Assembly: GCA_900314195.1 (NCBI GenBank)
Contig: OMUH01000008.1
Location: forward strand, 1 to 33,486
Source: an uncultured Prevotella sp.
GTDB lineage: Bacteria > Bacteroidota > Bacteroidia > Bacteroidales > Bacteroidaceae
Reading direction: 5' to 3'
Length of the DNA stretch: 33,486 nucleotides
The position numbers were made by a program, and so were the translations under genes. Positions 20,505 to 29,687 of this stretch are shown one piece after another (the first letter of the stretch is position 1; each line of letters opens with the position of its first letter). Under the pieces are notes generated by a model. The model had not been told where the DNA came from, searched no databases, and was given only the letters and a program-made list of their open reading frames with translations.

Positions 20505-21587
20505 ATGCAATACCGCAAGATTCTTCACATAGACATGGACGCGTTTTTCGCGAGCATCGAGCAGCGCGACCACCCTGAGCTGCGTGGCAAGCCCATTGCC
20601 GTAGGCTTCGACGGCTCTCGCGGCGTCGTGGCCACGGCAAGCTATGAGGCGCGCCGCTACGGCGTTCACTCTGCGCAGGCCGTGTCTGTGGCCAAGAGAC
20701 TTTGTCCGCAGCTCATCATCGTCGAGAGCCGTCATCATTATTATGGTGAAGTGTCGGCCGAGATACACGCCATATTCAAGGAATATACCGACCTTATAGA
20801 GCCGGTGTCTATTGACGAGGCATTTCTTGACGTTACGGAGAACAAGCCCGGCATTGCACTTGCAACAGACATTGCAAAAGAAATAAAGGAAAAAATACGC
20901 TCGCGACTGCGGCTGACTGCATCGGCCGGCGTCAGCTACAACAAGTTTCTGGCAAAGATAGCGTCTGATTACCGCAAGCCCGACGGACTGTTTGTCATTC
21001 ATCCGAAAAAGGCCCTTGGCTTCATTGCCTCTCTGCCGGTAGAGAAGATGTGGGGTGTCGGCCCGAAGACTCTTGACACGATGCACAGAATGGGCATATT
21101 CAACGGATTGCAGCTCAGGCAGTGCTCGCTGCAACATCTCACCGAGGTGTTCGGCAAGCAGGGCAACACGTTCTATAACTTTGCGCGCGGCATCGACAAC
21201 CGCCCCGTAACGCCAGTGCGCATACGAAAATCCGTGGGCTGCGAGCGCACCTTCGACACTGACATAAGCCTGCCCTCGGCTGTCATCATTGAGCTCTACC
21301 ACACCGTGCTCGAGCTCGTCAGGCGCCTTGACGCCGACGGCTTCACAGGACACACGCTGACGCTGAAAATCAAATACGGCGACTTCACGCAGATAACGCG
21401 CAGCGCGTCAAGCCGTACTGTGCTGAACACGAAGAACGCCATTCTGCCAATAGCGAAGAAACTGCTTGCCGGCGTCAGCTACGACAGCGCACACCCCATA
21501 CGGCTCATGGGACTCTCCGTGAGCAATCCGGCAGCGCCGCGGGCTGAATGGCGCGAAGGCCTGTTACCCTTCAACCCACCGCTTTGA
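20505..21587 (+). CDS. dinB: DNA polymerase IV
   Basis: The 360-residue Y-family polymerase has HIDMDAFFASIEQRD (catalytic Asp10 and the steric-gate region), VATASYEARRYGVHSAQ (42-58), PVSIDEAFLDVT with the catalytic pair Asp104-Glu105, TASAGVSYNKFLAKIASDYRKPDGLFVI, and the helix-hairpin-helix MWGVGPKT. It copies damaged DNA at low fidelity. The final GLLPFNPP might serve as a beta-clamp contact. It is transcribed alone, divergent from the heme operon and convergent with the lysozyme at 21601. Confidence 0.95.
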   Translation: MQYRKILHIDMDAFFASIEQRDHPELRGKPIAVGFDGSRGVVATASYEARRYGVHSAQAVSVAKRLCPQLIIVESRHHYYGEVSAEIHAIFKEYTDLIEPVSIDEAFLDVTENKPGIALATDIAKEIKEKIRSRLRLTASAGVSYNKFLAKIASDYRKPDGLFVIHPKKALGFIASLPVEKMWGVGPKTLDTMHRMGIFNGLQLRQCSLQHLTEVFGKQGNTFYNFARGIDNRPVTPVRIRKSVGCERTFDTDISLPSAVIIELYHTVLELVRRLDADGFTGHTLTLKIKYGDFTQITRSASSRTVLNTKNAILPIAKKLLAGVSYDSAHPIRLMGLSVSNPAAPRAEWREGLLPFNPPL

Positions 21588-21600
21588 AAAAACATCCAAA

Positions 21601-23520
21601 TCACTTCTGAATGCAGTAGTTTCTGACGAAATTGGCATACTCTGAGTTGTAACCGTTGAACACGCTGATGTCTACCGGCACGCGTATGCCCTTCACGCGG
21701 CCGTCAGGGGCCAGCTGCCACCATGCCAGCCTGATGTCGGGCTTATATTCGCCGTAGCGCGCTATCCAAACCTGATAATCACGCTTCAGGTCGGGCGCCC
21801 CAGACAGATAGCGGTCTACAAACTTCTGGCTGACATACAGCACCGGCTTGACACCCGTTTCCTTTTCAACAATCTTCAGCCATGTGCGCATCTTCTCAAA
21901 GAGCACGTGCGTACCGCCCATCTTGCGTATCTGCTCGCGAGACGGCTCCACGTCGAGCACTGGAGGGAAGTCGCCCTTGCGGAAGATGCCCTTCTTGAGG
22001 AAGAACCACGCCTGGCTGCTGGCCGGCGATGTGGTTGACAGGAAATGGTATGTGCCTACACGTATGCCTGCCTTGCGCGCATGTTCGTAGTCATATTTAT
22101 AATATGTGTTATATAGCGAGCTGCCCTCTGTGGCCTTTACGTATGCAAAGGTTATCTTATAGTCCACTTTTCCTTCTATGTTCTTCCGCGTCATTGAGCC
22201 GAGTGAGGTTATGCGCACGTCGTCCCAGTCGAAGTTATAGTGAAACTCCTTCACGCGCGTACGCTTCACGCGCACCCAGCGGCGGTGGCGCCGGCGTCCG
22301 CGGCGCACACGCACCGTCTCCGTCACCTTACGGTAGACGATGTGCTGGTAGCGGCTGACATCGATACCGTAAATACGGTTGGGGTTGTATGTCACCTTCT
22401 CGCCGTGATAACGGTCGTCTTTCCACTCGCCGGCACGGAAATGCTTGCCCGGCGCTATCGAAAAGCCGAAGCCGGAGCGCATGTTGTCTTTCCAGAAGCC
22501 GCCGTAATAGCCGGCATCACGGCTGTAATAGCTGCCGGCACCGTGAGCGTGCCCGCGTCTGTCCATGTCGCCGATGTAAACACCTCCCGCACTGTCAATA
22601 CGGGTGCCGCCTACAAGGGTGTCGGCATTGTAGTGTCCTGATACAAGATAGCTGCCTATGCTGCGGAACACTCCTTTGTCGTCAGTGACGCCACGGCGGT
22701 GAGGCAGGTCATAAAATGCTGGATTGCGGCGCAGCACTGCCTTCTGGGCAATGGCACCGTAGAGAGACACAAAGCTGACATCGGTAAGCTCGTGGAAATA
22801 TTTCTTGCGTTTGAGCACCAACGTGCCCGACGGCGTGCGCACGTTGTCTGTCTGATAGAACAGATACCGGCCGTCGCTGCTTGCCCTTGTAGGATGACAG
22901 CCGCGGTAGTCGAGCTTGTTTGAATCGTTGTAGAAATAAACAACATAATGGTTTTGCCGTCTGATGCTCAGCTTCTGCGTCTTGCCGATGCTCTCAAGAG
23001 CCTTGAGCTTCTGCTGCAGCGAGTCGATGCTCCTCTCCACCTGCGACGAGTAAGCCGTCACGAACGAGAACCCCGTCTCCATCACGCTGTGCACACGCAC
23101 GTAATAGCGCAGGTCGTCATCTACCTGCCGCAGCGAGTCAAGACGATGCCGGATAGAATCTGTGCTCGTCTCGAGCAAACGGCGCAGCTCCTGAGCTGTG
23201 TATTCATGCTGTTTCTTTTCTTTGTATGAGCCGGTCATCAGCAGGCCGAACGACGACGGCACGTAGTCAACATGGTTGACCCACGCAGCGGTTGAATAGA
23301 CCGTGTCGGGCCATATATTAATGACATCCTTGCCGTCGGCAAGCAACTGCGTGTAGCCGTAGCGCATCACCACCGCCATGGCACGGCTGCGGTCGTTCTT
23401 GTCCTGCGGCAGAAGGTTCCACACTGTCAGGGCTACAGCCACGACAGCCAGCATGCAGAGCAGCAGCGAATGCCATCTGTCGAGAATAGTCTTCTTTATA
23501 TTTTTCTTTAACCCTTTCAT
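21601..23520 (-). CDS. Membrane-anchored MORN-GH25 lysozyme
   Basis: The 639-residue protein has a cytoplasmic start, one membrane segment (about 18-37), and a long N-terminal region (40-300) with a heptad-like helical part (about 105-180). MORN-like repeats follow (GVYIGDMDRRGHAHGAGSYY, YGGFWKDNMRSGFGFS, RAGEWKDDRYHGEKV; 313-378), then a GH25 domain from 383 (YGIDVSRYQH, Asp387; AYVKATEGSS; GIRVGTYHFLS; PPVLDVEPSRE with Asp523 and Glu525; VLYVSQKF; WWQLAPDG). An arginine/lysine-rich insert (about 398-425) splits the first GH25 strand from the next. It should cleave peptidoglycan from the periplasm. MORN repeats may bind lipid or wall. It follows the helicase gene by 26 bp. Confidence 0.85.
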   Translation of the reverse strand: MKGLKKNIKKTILDRWHSLLLCMLAVVAVALTVWNLLPQDKNDRSRAMAVVMRYGYTQLLADGKDVINIWPDTVYSTAAWVNHVDYVPSSFGLLMTGSYKEKKQHEYTAQELRRLLETSTDSIRHRLDSLRQVDDDLRYYVRVHSVMETGFSFVTAYSSQVERSIDSLQQKLKALESIGKTQKLSIRRQNHYVVYFYNDSNKLDYRGCHPTRASSDGRYLFYQTDNVRTPSGTLVLKRKKYFHELTDVSFVSLYGAIAQKAVLRRNPAFYDLPHRRGVTDDKGVFRSIGSYLVSGHYNADTLVGGTRIDSAGGVYIGDMDRRGHAHGAGSYYSRDAGYYGGFWKDNMRSGFGFSIAPGKHFRAGEWKDDRYHGEKVTYNPNRIYGIDVSRYQHIVYRKVTETVRVRRGRRRHRRWVRVKRTRVKEFHYNFDWDDVRITSLGSMTRKNIEGKVDYKITFAYVKATEGSSLYNTYYKYDYEHARKAGIRVGTYHFLSTTSPASSQAWFFLKKGIFRKGDFPPVLDVEPSREQIRKMGGTHVLFEKMRTWLKIVEKETGVKPVLYVSQKFVDRYLSGAPDLKRDYQVWIARYGEYKPDIRLAWWQLAPDGRVKGIRVPVDISVFNGYNSEYANFVRNYCIQK

Positions 23521-23546
23521 GTTTTTTTTCTGTTTCTGCTATCCTG

Positions 23547-25625
23547 TCATTCGTTTCCGGCCTCATCGCCGGCAATGATTTCACCACCGTTATCTTCATG
23601 TGCCTGTGCGCTGCCGTCAGCCCGGCATGACTGCACGTAATCCCACAGGCGTGCATAGAAGGCATGACGCGTCAGCGTTGACCGGCTGCCGAGAATGATG
23701 AGCTTCATGCGGGCACGCGTCATGGCTACGTTCATGCGCCTGAGGTCGCTGAGGAAGCCTATCTCCCCGCCGGCGTTGCTGCGCACCATTGAGATTATTA
23801 TGATGTCACGCTCCTGTCCCTGGAAGCCGTCGACGGTGTTGACGGTTATCAGATGGCGCAGTGGACGCAGCGTCTCATCGCGCTTCACGAGCTGCCGCAG
23901 ATGCTGCACCTGCGCACGGTAAGGAGAGATAACGCCAACGTCAATGCTCTCGTCAAGAGCCCGCTGACGGCCAATCTTCTCCATGTAGCTTCGCAGCACG
24001 CGCATGGTCAGCACGGCCTCACCCTTATTGACACGTCCGAATGTACCGCCGATAAACTGCTCACGGAAGTCTTCGCCGACCGCTGCCGTCGCAACGCCGC
24101 CGTCATCTGCATTTCCGTCGGCAGCTTCAATGTTCATGCCGTCAGTGTCTATCCAGTCAATGGGGTTGTCATAGTCGAGAATGCCGCGGTGGCGCGCTTC
24201 CGGTGCTGTTTCCACCCGTCCGCCGTAGAACCATTCGCTTGAGAAGTGCATTATGCGCTCGTTCATGCGATACTGCATGGTAAGCAGCGTGACCACCTCC
24301 GGCTTGTTTGCCACAATGCGTTCCATCAGCGTGCGTGCGAGGCCGCCTTTCATGGCCTCAAAGCTCTTCACCGTTGGCGGCAGCTGACAGTGGTCGCCGG
24401 CGAGCACCACGCGGGCGCAGCGCCGCATCGGTATCCAGCAGGCGGCCTCAAGGGCCTGCGCGGCCTCGTCAATGAACAGCGTGGCAAACTTGCGGCCGTC
24501 AAGCAGACGGCTCGCGGCACCGACAAGGGTGCAGGCTATGACACGCGCCTCGCCGAAGAGGTCTGAATTGATTTTTATCTCAAGGGCTCCGGCACGCGAG
24601 CGGAGGCGGTCAAGCTTCTGATGCATCTGCTCAGTGGCACCGCGGCGTCTGGAGCGCATTTCTCTGATTGCCTTGCGCATGGCCCACAGCTGCGGATAGT
24701 CGGGATGACTTTCAAATCGCCGCTCGTAGGTAAATGACAGCATCTTGTCTGTGACCCTCGACGGATTGCCTATGCGCAGCACACTGATGCCGCGGTCGGC
24801 AAGCTTCTCACTTATCCAGTCAACGGCCATGTTGCTCTGTGCGCACACCAGCACCTGGCTCTCGCGCATCAGCGTCTCGTTGATAGCCTCTACGAGTGTA
24901 GTGGTCTTGCCCGTGCCGGGAGGACCGTGCACGACGGCCACGTCCTTGGCACGCAGCACCTCGTTGACGGCCTTCTCCTGCGAGGCATTCAGCCACGGAA
25001 AGCGCATGGGCTCAAAGCTGAAACGGGCTGCGGGCATGCGGCTGTAAAAGAGGTCACGAAGATAGGCTAGCCGCGTGCCCTTGGCATTGATAACGCGGTC
25101 GAGCGCATCATTCATGGCTCTGTAGCTTGTCTCGTCAAAGAAGAGCTGAACGCCAAGCTCGCCGTCGCCGTCGTGAAGACTGGCCACTGCGGCGGCATCG
25201 GGCACGACGACAACCATGCGGGTGCTGTCGGCATAGCTGACGGTGCCGGTAAAAGACAGATAGGTAATTTTCTCTTTCTCTTTGTTTTTGCCGGCATTCC
25301 TCACGCCGTCAGACGACTTGCCATCTGAACCGGCTGACACGCTGCCGGCACTGATGCGGAAGAACACTACCGGCCGCCCGTACTCGAAATTATGCTCTAT
25401 ATCTGTATCGTCCTGCCGCATTACCTCAACAACAAGCTGGTTCAGCGAGTTGTAATAGCTGCGGCCCACCGACAGCGGACACCACACGTCGCCGCGCTTG
25501 ATGCCGCGGCGAAGGCCCGAGGCCTCTGTCTGGCGGCGATACTGCTCTTTCTCTGCGTCGTGCTCAAGCTTTAACAGCTGCTTCTGGCGCAGCAGCGACT
25601 GTATGGGTGACTCTTGCTGGAACAT
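23547..25625 (-). CDS. SF1 (UPF1/IGHMBP2-like) DNA/RNA helicase
   Basis: The 692-residue helicase has an N-terminal beta-rich domain interrupted by a charged linker, then motif I VHGPPGTGKTTTL (about 233-244), motif II FIDEAAQALEAA (about 385), motif III LAGDHCQLPPTVKS, motif IV region LLTMQYRMNERI, motif V TVDGFQGQERDIIIISMVRSN and motif VI NVAMTRARMKLIILG. This is the Upf1-like SF1B set (AAA_11/AAA_12). Bacterial members act on nucleic acids with unclear targets. I prefer the ATG at 25625 (MFQQESPIQS) to an upstream frame start at 25670, because the -7 promoter element lies at 25672-25679, leaving no leader for the longer form. The lysozyme gene follows 26 bp downstream, probably on the same transcript. 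Confidence 0.88.
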   Translation of the reverse strand: MFQQESPIQSLLRQKQLLKLEHDAEKEQYRRQTEASGLRRGIKRGDVWCPLSVGRSYYNSLNQLVVEVMRQDDTDIEHNFEYGRPVVFFRISAGSVSAGSDGKSSDGVRNAGKNKEKEKITYLSFTGTVSYADSTRMVVVVPDAAAVASLHDGDGELGVQLFFDETSYRAMNDALDRVINAKGTRLAYLRDLFYSRMPAARFSFEPMRFPWLNASQEKAVNEVLRAKDVAVVHGPPGTGKTTTLVEAINETLMRESQVLVCAQSNMAVDWISEKLADRGISVLRIGNPSRVTDKMLSFTYERRFESHPDYPQLWAMRKAIREMRSRRRGATEQMHQKLDRLRSRAGALEIKINSDLFGEARVIACTLVGAASRLLDGRKFATLFIDEAAQALEAACWIPMRRCARVVLAGDHCQLPPTVKSFEAMKGGLARTLMERIVANKPEVVTLLTMQYRMNERIMHFSSEWFYGGRVETAPEARHRGILDYDNPIDWIDTDGMNIEAADGNADDGGVATAAVGEDFREQFIGGTFGRVNKGEAVLTMRVLRSYMEKIGRQRALDESIDVGVISPYRAQVQHLRQLVKRDETLRPLRHLITVNTVDGFQGQERDIIIISMVRSNAGGEIGFLSDLRRMNVAMTRARMKLIILGSRSTLTRHAFYARLWDYVQSCRADGSAQAHEDNGGEIIAGDEAGNE

Positions 25626-25671
25626 AATTCTTTTATTATTGGAAATAATTCTCTCTTCTGAAAAGCACATG

Positions 25672-25679
25672 CAAAGTTA
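25672..25679 (-). promoter_or_regulatory. -7 promoter element for the helicase gene
   Basis: Minus-strand TAACTTTG fits TAnnTTTG; no exact TTTG is found 19 bp upstream. It lies 47 bp before the ATG at 25625 and helps choose that start. Confidence 0.45.
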
Positions 25680-25755
25680 ATAAAAACAAGAGGGTAAAGG
25701 CGCACAGACAGCAACATTTTTTTTGCTTTGAACATGCTTACTTGATATGTTTTCC

Positions 25756-25763
25756 TAACTTTG
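25756..25763 (+). promoter_or_regulatory. -7 promoter element for the ABC ATPase gene
   Basis: TAACTTTG fits TAnnTTTG and includes the TTG at 25761 that would otherwise extend the reading frame. The ATG at 25782 is therefore the start, with a leader of roughly a dozen nucleotides. Confidence 0.5.
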
Positions 25764-25781
25764 CAGGAAAACTTCATAATT

Positions 25782-26519
25782 ATGACAATAGAGGGCAACG
25801 GCGCAACCGGCTATGCCATACGCCTTGACAATGTTACAACAGGATATTCTAAAGGAAAAAGGAAAAAGGAGATATGCTCCGCACTGACCGCTGAATTCAA
25901 AAGCGGCCGGCTTACATGCCTCATCGGGCGCAACGGCACCGGCAAGTCAACGCTGCTGCGCACCATAGCCGGATTTCAGCCGCCGCTGGCAGGCAGCATA
26001 ACCATTGCCGGCCGTTCTGTTGGCAGCTGTTCTGCCGGCGAGCTGGCTCAGACCGTAGCTGTGGTGCTGACACACCAGCCGTCGGCCGGCGCACTGACGG
26101 CCGGCGAGGTGGTAGCCCTCGGCCGCTCACCCTACACCGGTTTCTGGGGCACGCTGTCTGACAACGACAAGAGAATCGTCGGCAATGCCATGCAGCTGAC
26201 CGGCACTGCCAATATGGCTGCGCGCCCCATCAGCGAGCTCAGCGACGGCGAACGGCAGCGCGTAATGATTGCCAAGGCCATAGCGCAGCAGACACAGATA
26301 ATGCTTCTCGACGAGCCGACAGCTTTTCTCGACTATCCGGGACGGCGTGACCTTATGAGCCTTATGACCAGACTGGCCCGCGAGCTCGGAAAGTGCATCA
26401 TAATGAGCACGCACGACCTGGAGCTGGCCGTGCGCATGGCTGATGATATTTTCGAGCTTGCTCCCGACGGAATAAGGTCTGTTACACCAACACAGATAAA
26501 AGCCGAATACGGCTTCTGA
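25782..26519 (+). CDS. FecE/BtuD-type ABC transporter ATPase
   Basis: The 245-residue ATPase has Walker A GRNGTGKST (49-57), Q-loop region VLTHQPSAGALTAGEVVALGRSPYTGFWG, signature LSDGE (153-157), Walker B IMLLDEPT (173-180), D-loop FLDYPGR and switch His211 (MSTHDLE). The ALGRSPY.G segment is typical of importers for iron-siderophore, heme or cobalamin (FecCD partners). No permease or binding protein gene is adjacent, so it must pair with one encoded elsewhere. Co-location with the heme operon about 5 kb away hints at iron or heme but does not prove it. Confidence 0.87.
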   Translation: MTIEGNGATGYAIRLDNVTTGYSKGKRKKEICSALTAEFKSGRLTCLIGRNGTGKSTLLRTIAGFQPPLAGSITIAGRSVGSCSAGELAQTVAVVLTHQPSAGALTAGEVVALGRSPYTGFWGTLSDNDKRIVGNAMQLTGTANMAARPISELSDGERQRVMIAKAIAQQTQIMLLDEPTAFLDYPGRRDLMSLMTRLARELGKCIIMSTHDLELAVRMADDIFELAPDGIRSVTPTQIKAEYGF

Positions 26520-26538
26520 ATATTTTTAACCACTTGCG

Positions 26539-28707
26539 TTACGGCATAGGCAGAATACCCTCATACTGCACATGCCAGTCGGACGGGAAGCCGGGACACC
26601 GCCCGGCGCTGCCGTCCCAGCCGGCAGCCATCATGCCGACCGCCATGAGCAGTCCGCCGTTGCCGGGCAGATAAGCCCGCAGACGGTTTGACTGCCAGTT
26701 ATGTCCGTTTGAAAGATATGTGTTCTTAGGCTCGTTCATGAGCAAGGCGTCGACAGCGTCAGACGGCATGCCAAGACGCGCGCACGTCATGGCCATCATC
26801 GGGAAGTCCCAGCCCCACGCCGTGTTCCAGTGCCAGTTGTGCTGTATCCATGAGAGCGTACGGCGCATCACGGCATTGTCAACAAGGCGGCTCTGCGGCA
26901 TCATGCCGAAAGCGCCGAGCACGGCCGGATGGTCACTCGTCAGCCGTATATCCGTATATGTGTCAGCGGCCGGTTCAGCAGCAAGATAAAGGCCGTTGCT
27001 GCCAGCCTTCAGCGGCGACAGGCGCGAGATGATGTCATCCCATTTTGCTACGGTCCTGGCACCCATGCGCACCCGCCACTGACGCGCGATCTTCAGTGCT
27101 TCAAGCCATTCGGCAAGCTCAAGCGGCGGGTTAAGCATTGAGTCAGCCTTCAGCGTTTCCTGCGCCGGGATGCAGCCGCGGAGCACATAACGCGAATGAA
27201 CGGAATCATATTCAGCGAAATCAGCCATGAACTCAGCCGTCAGCTCTACGATATCGGCATATTTGCGCAGCACCTGCTGCTGGCGGTATGACGGAATGCT
27301 GTCGCCGCGACTACTGTCTCCCGGTGTTGCCGCCGCCCTGTACAGCAGTTCGGCAAGATATATGGGATGCGGCTGCTGCCAGATAAGCAGACTGCCCACA
27401 TTGCTGGGTGCCTCAACAGCAGTCGGATCGGTCATCTTCATCCACCTGCAACCGGCAAAATGCTGGCGGCGCGCTATGGCCCGTGCCTTCGGCAGAGCCG
27501 TGTGATACCAGTCGAGCGTGCGGTCGAGAACATCATCATAGCCCCACAGTCCGAGCCATGCCTGATGCCACCACACCATTTCAAGATGAAACTTGCCAAA
27601 CCAGCTGTTGTATGTAAGCCCCGTCTCCTGCGGAGGCATACTGTTGTCTTCCTGCGTGCCCATCAGATACTGGCTGAGGATAACGCGGCGCTCCAGTTCT
27701 GCGGCACGTGCATCGGCAGTGCCGCTGAAATCAACAAATCCGCCGCGCGACCACCAGTCAGCCCAATGTCCGGCAGAGCTCATGGCAATATCTGAGAACG
27801 GAACGGGATAGAAAGCCCCGATGGTGTCATTATCATCGGCAAACGGCAGGAACCGGCAGTAGAAATCAAGCTGCGTGCCATGACTTGTCAGCAAGATGGT
27901 CTGTCCGCGCGACGACAGCTCGGCACGGCCTGTCCACGCAAGCTGCATGACATAGCGCGTGCTGCCGATGACAACGAGAAACTGCGCCGTGCCCTGCCCG
28001 TATATATCCTGAATACCGCTTATGCGCACCTTTCCGGCATTCTTCCAGTCGCTGGCATCATCGGCGTGCTGCGCCGTAGGCCACGGCACGCGTATGCGGA
28101 TGCCCACACCGCTCATGTCGCCGCTGACGCGCGAGGCCAGCAGGTCATTGCTGTAGTCGCACACCGTCTCGACATGCAGATGATTGCTGCCGTATTTGAA
28201 ACGGCTGTCAACCTTACCGGTCCACATGTCGAGATGTTCGTCTACAGAATCAACAAGTGACGGATTGCTGATGTTAAGGCCAATACATGCGAGATTAAGA
28301 CGATGAGGGTTGGCACGGAAATAATCAGCGGCTGCCGCCTGCTGCGCTCCGCCGCCCGTCTGAAGGGCATAGAGCTCACTGCCGTGCTGCCGTCCGAAGT
28401 CACGCGGTGCCAGCGTCTGCGACGGGCGCAGCCCGTCAGGATTCGGCGAATAATGCCATCCCCATGCGCTCATCGTCGTCAGCGGTATGCCGTTTGAATA
28501 AAGCTCAGGAAATGTCTGCAGTCCCGTTGCGTCAACAGTAGCGGCAAAGCGTCCGTTGCCAACGGTAAGAGAAGCCAGCGTGTCAACCTTCGTGACATGC
28601 GGATTATGCCGGGCCACAACGGCACGGCGGTCTATACGCGCGCCAGCAGGAAGCAGCACGGCAAGCATGACCTGGAATAATATTATACGTTTAATGGAAA
28701 AAGTCAT
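26539..28707 (-). CDS. Secreted six-hairpin glycoside hydrolase (GH65/GH95-like)
   Basis: The 722-residue protein has a signal peptide (MTFSIKRIILFQVMLAVLLPAGA). The N-terminal half is beta-sandwich-like (LTVGNGRFAATVDATGLQTFPELY). The C-terminal half has the (alpha/alpha)6 pattern with the block YNSWFGKFHLEMVWWHQAWLGLWG (Glu about 376, the likely general acid), then MTDPTAVEAPSNVGSLLIWQQPHPIYLAELLYR and NTAWGWDFPMMAMTCARLG. GKFHLEM.WWH is shared by GH65- and GH95-type clan members. The substrate is not evident. An in-frame TTG two codons upstream is a weaker start than the ATG at 28707. It is monocistronic, convergent with the ABC gene, with no terminator visible in the 19-bp gap. Confidence 0.78.
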   Translation of the reverse strand: MTFSIKRIILFQVMLAVLLPAGARIDRRAVVARHNPHVTKVDTLASLTVGNGRFAATVDATGLQTFPELYSNGIPLTTMSAWGWHYSPNPDGLRPSQTLAPRDFGRQHGSELYALQTGGGAQQAAAADYFRANPHRLNLACIGLNISNPSLVDSVDEHLDMWTGKVDSRFKYGSNHLHVETVCDYSNDLLASRVSGDMSGVGIRIRVPWPTAQHADDASDWKNAGKVRISGIQDIYGQGTAQFLVVIGSTRYVMQLAWTGRAELSSRGQTILLTSHGTQLDFYCRFLPFADDNDTIGAFYPVPFSDIAMSSAGHWADWWSRGGFVDFSGTADARAAELERRVILSQYLMGTQEDNSMPPQETGLTYNSWFGKFHLEMVWWHQAWLGLWGYDDVLDRTLDWYHTALPKARAIARRQHFAGCRWMKMTDPTAVEAPSNVGSLLIWQQPHPIYLAELLYRAAATPGDSSRGDSIPSYRQQQVLRKYADIVELTAEFMADFAEYDSVHSRYVLRGCIPAQETLKADSMLNPPLELAEWLEALKIARQWRVRMGARTVAKWDDIISRLSPLKAGSNGLYLAAEPAADTYTDIRLTSDHPAVLGAFGMMPQSRLVDNAVMRRTLSWIQHNWHWNTAWGWDFPMMAMTCARLGMPSDAVDALLMNEPKNTYLSNGHNWQSNRLRAYLPGNGGLLMAVGMMAAGWDGSAGRCPGFPSDWHVQYEGILPMP

Positions 28708-28773
28708 ATTCAATGATTTGTTTTACGCAGTTGCAAAAGCCCTTTATGACATCAATAAATGAATATTTCTTTG

Positions 28774-28781
28774 CAAAGATA
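28774..28781 (-). promoter_or_regulatory. -7 promoter element for the glycoside hydrolase
   Basis: Minus-strand TATCTTTG is an exact TAnnTTTG match 67 bp before the ATG at 28707. No TTTG is found at the standard distance upstream on that strand. Confidence 0.45.
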
Positions 28782-28804
28782 GCAAATAAATTCATGCTCT
28801 TTTG

Positions 28805-28812
28805 TAACTTTG
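28805..28812 (+). promoter_or_regulatory. -7 promoter element for the vitamin B6 kinase gene
   Basis: TAACTTTG fits TAnnTTTG and contains the TTG at 28810, so the true start is the ATG at 28828. The leader is under 15 nt. It is divergent from the -7 at 28774. Confidence 0.5.
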
Positions 28813-28827
28813 CGGCAAAATAACATC

Positions 28828-29646
28828 ATGAACAGCAAACAAATTCTTCTTATAAACGACATGGCCGGCTACGGCAAAGTGGCCACAGCCGCCATGCTGC
28901 CCATTCTGTCATACATGGGCCACCCCACCTACAATCTCCCGACGGCGCTTGTGTCGAACACCCTTGACTACGGCGACTTCAACATTCTCGACACCACCGA
29001 TTACATACGCGGTGTCTTTCCCGTCTGGAAACGCCTCGGATTCAAGTTCGACGCCATCGCTACAGGGTTCATAGCAAGCGAGCGACAGGCTGACATCGTG
29101 TCGTCATGGTGCAGGGAGCAGGCCGGCGGCGGCACGCTGGTGTTCGTAGACCCTATCATGGGCGACGAAGGGAAGCTGTACAACGGCGTGACGCCGGCCA
29201 CCATAAAAAGCATGCGCGAGATGCTCGGCGTGGCCCTGCTCTGCTATCCCAACTACACCGAGGCCTGCTATCTTACCGGACGCGAATACAATGCGGGGGG
29301 CGTCAGCCGCGACGAGGCACGCTCGCTGCTCTGCCATCTGAGAAAGCTCGGCACACGCTCAGCACTGATAACGAGTATAAACGTTGACGGACAGCCGTCG
29401 GTAGTCGGCTATGACCATACGGCTGACACATTCTTCATGCTGCCTTACACCGAGATACCCGTTCACTTTCCCGGCACAGGCGATATTTTCTCGGCCGTTC
29501 TAATCGGCCATCTGCTCGACGGCGAGGTGCTTCAGAAAGCCACGCGCAAAGCAATGGATGCCGTTTACAGGCTCATCGATGCCAACAAAGACAATGCCGA
29601 CAAGAACCGCGGCATTCCGCTCGAGAAATATCTTAACCTTATTTAA
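28828..29646 (+). CDS. Pyridoxal/pyridoxamine kinase, PdxK/PdxY family
   Basis: This 272-residue ribokinase-fold enzyme has NDMAGYGKVATAAMLPIL (10-27), the substrate-side PTALVSNTL, VDPIMGDEGKLYNG (107-120), PNYTEACYLTG (141-151), and the anion-hole/catalytic motif FPGTGDIFSAVL (214-225, Asp219 as base). It phosphorylates B6 vitamers in the salvage route to pyridoxal phosphate. Whether it is closer to PdxK or PdxY cannot be settled by eye. The glycosyltransferase gene follows 41 bp later on the same strand. Confidence 0.87.
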   Translation: MNSKQILLINDMAGYGKVATAAMLPILSYMGHPTYNLPTALVSNTLDYGDFNILDTTDYIRGVFPVWKRLGFKFDAIATGFIASERQADIVSSWCREQAGGGTLVFVDPIMGDEGKLYNGVTPATIKSMREMLGVALLCYPNYTEACYLTGREYNAGGVSRDEARSLLCHLRKLGTRSALITSINVDGQPSVVGYDHTADTFFMLPYTEIPVHFPGTGDIFSAVLIGHLLDGEVLQKATRKAMDAVYRLIDANKDNADKNRGIPLEKYLNLI

Positions 29647-29687
29647 TTGACTGAATCCGGTGTCAGCTGGGGACATACACACAGAAC

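Noticed and set aside
20472-21353. 293-codon minus-strand ORF
   Set aside because: It lies antisense to dinB, which carries all Y-family motifs; a shadow frame.
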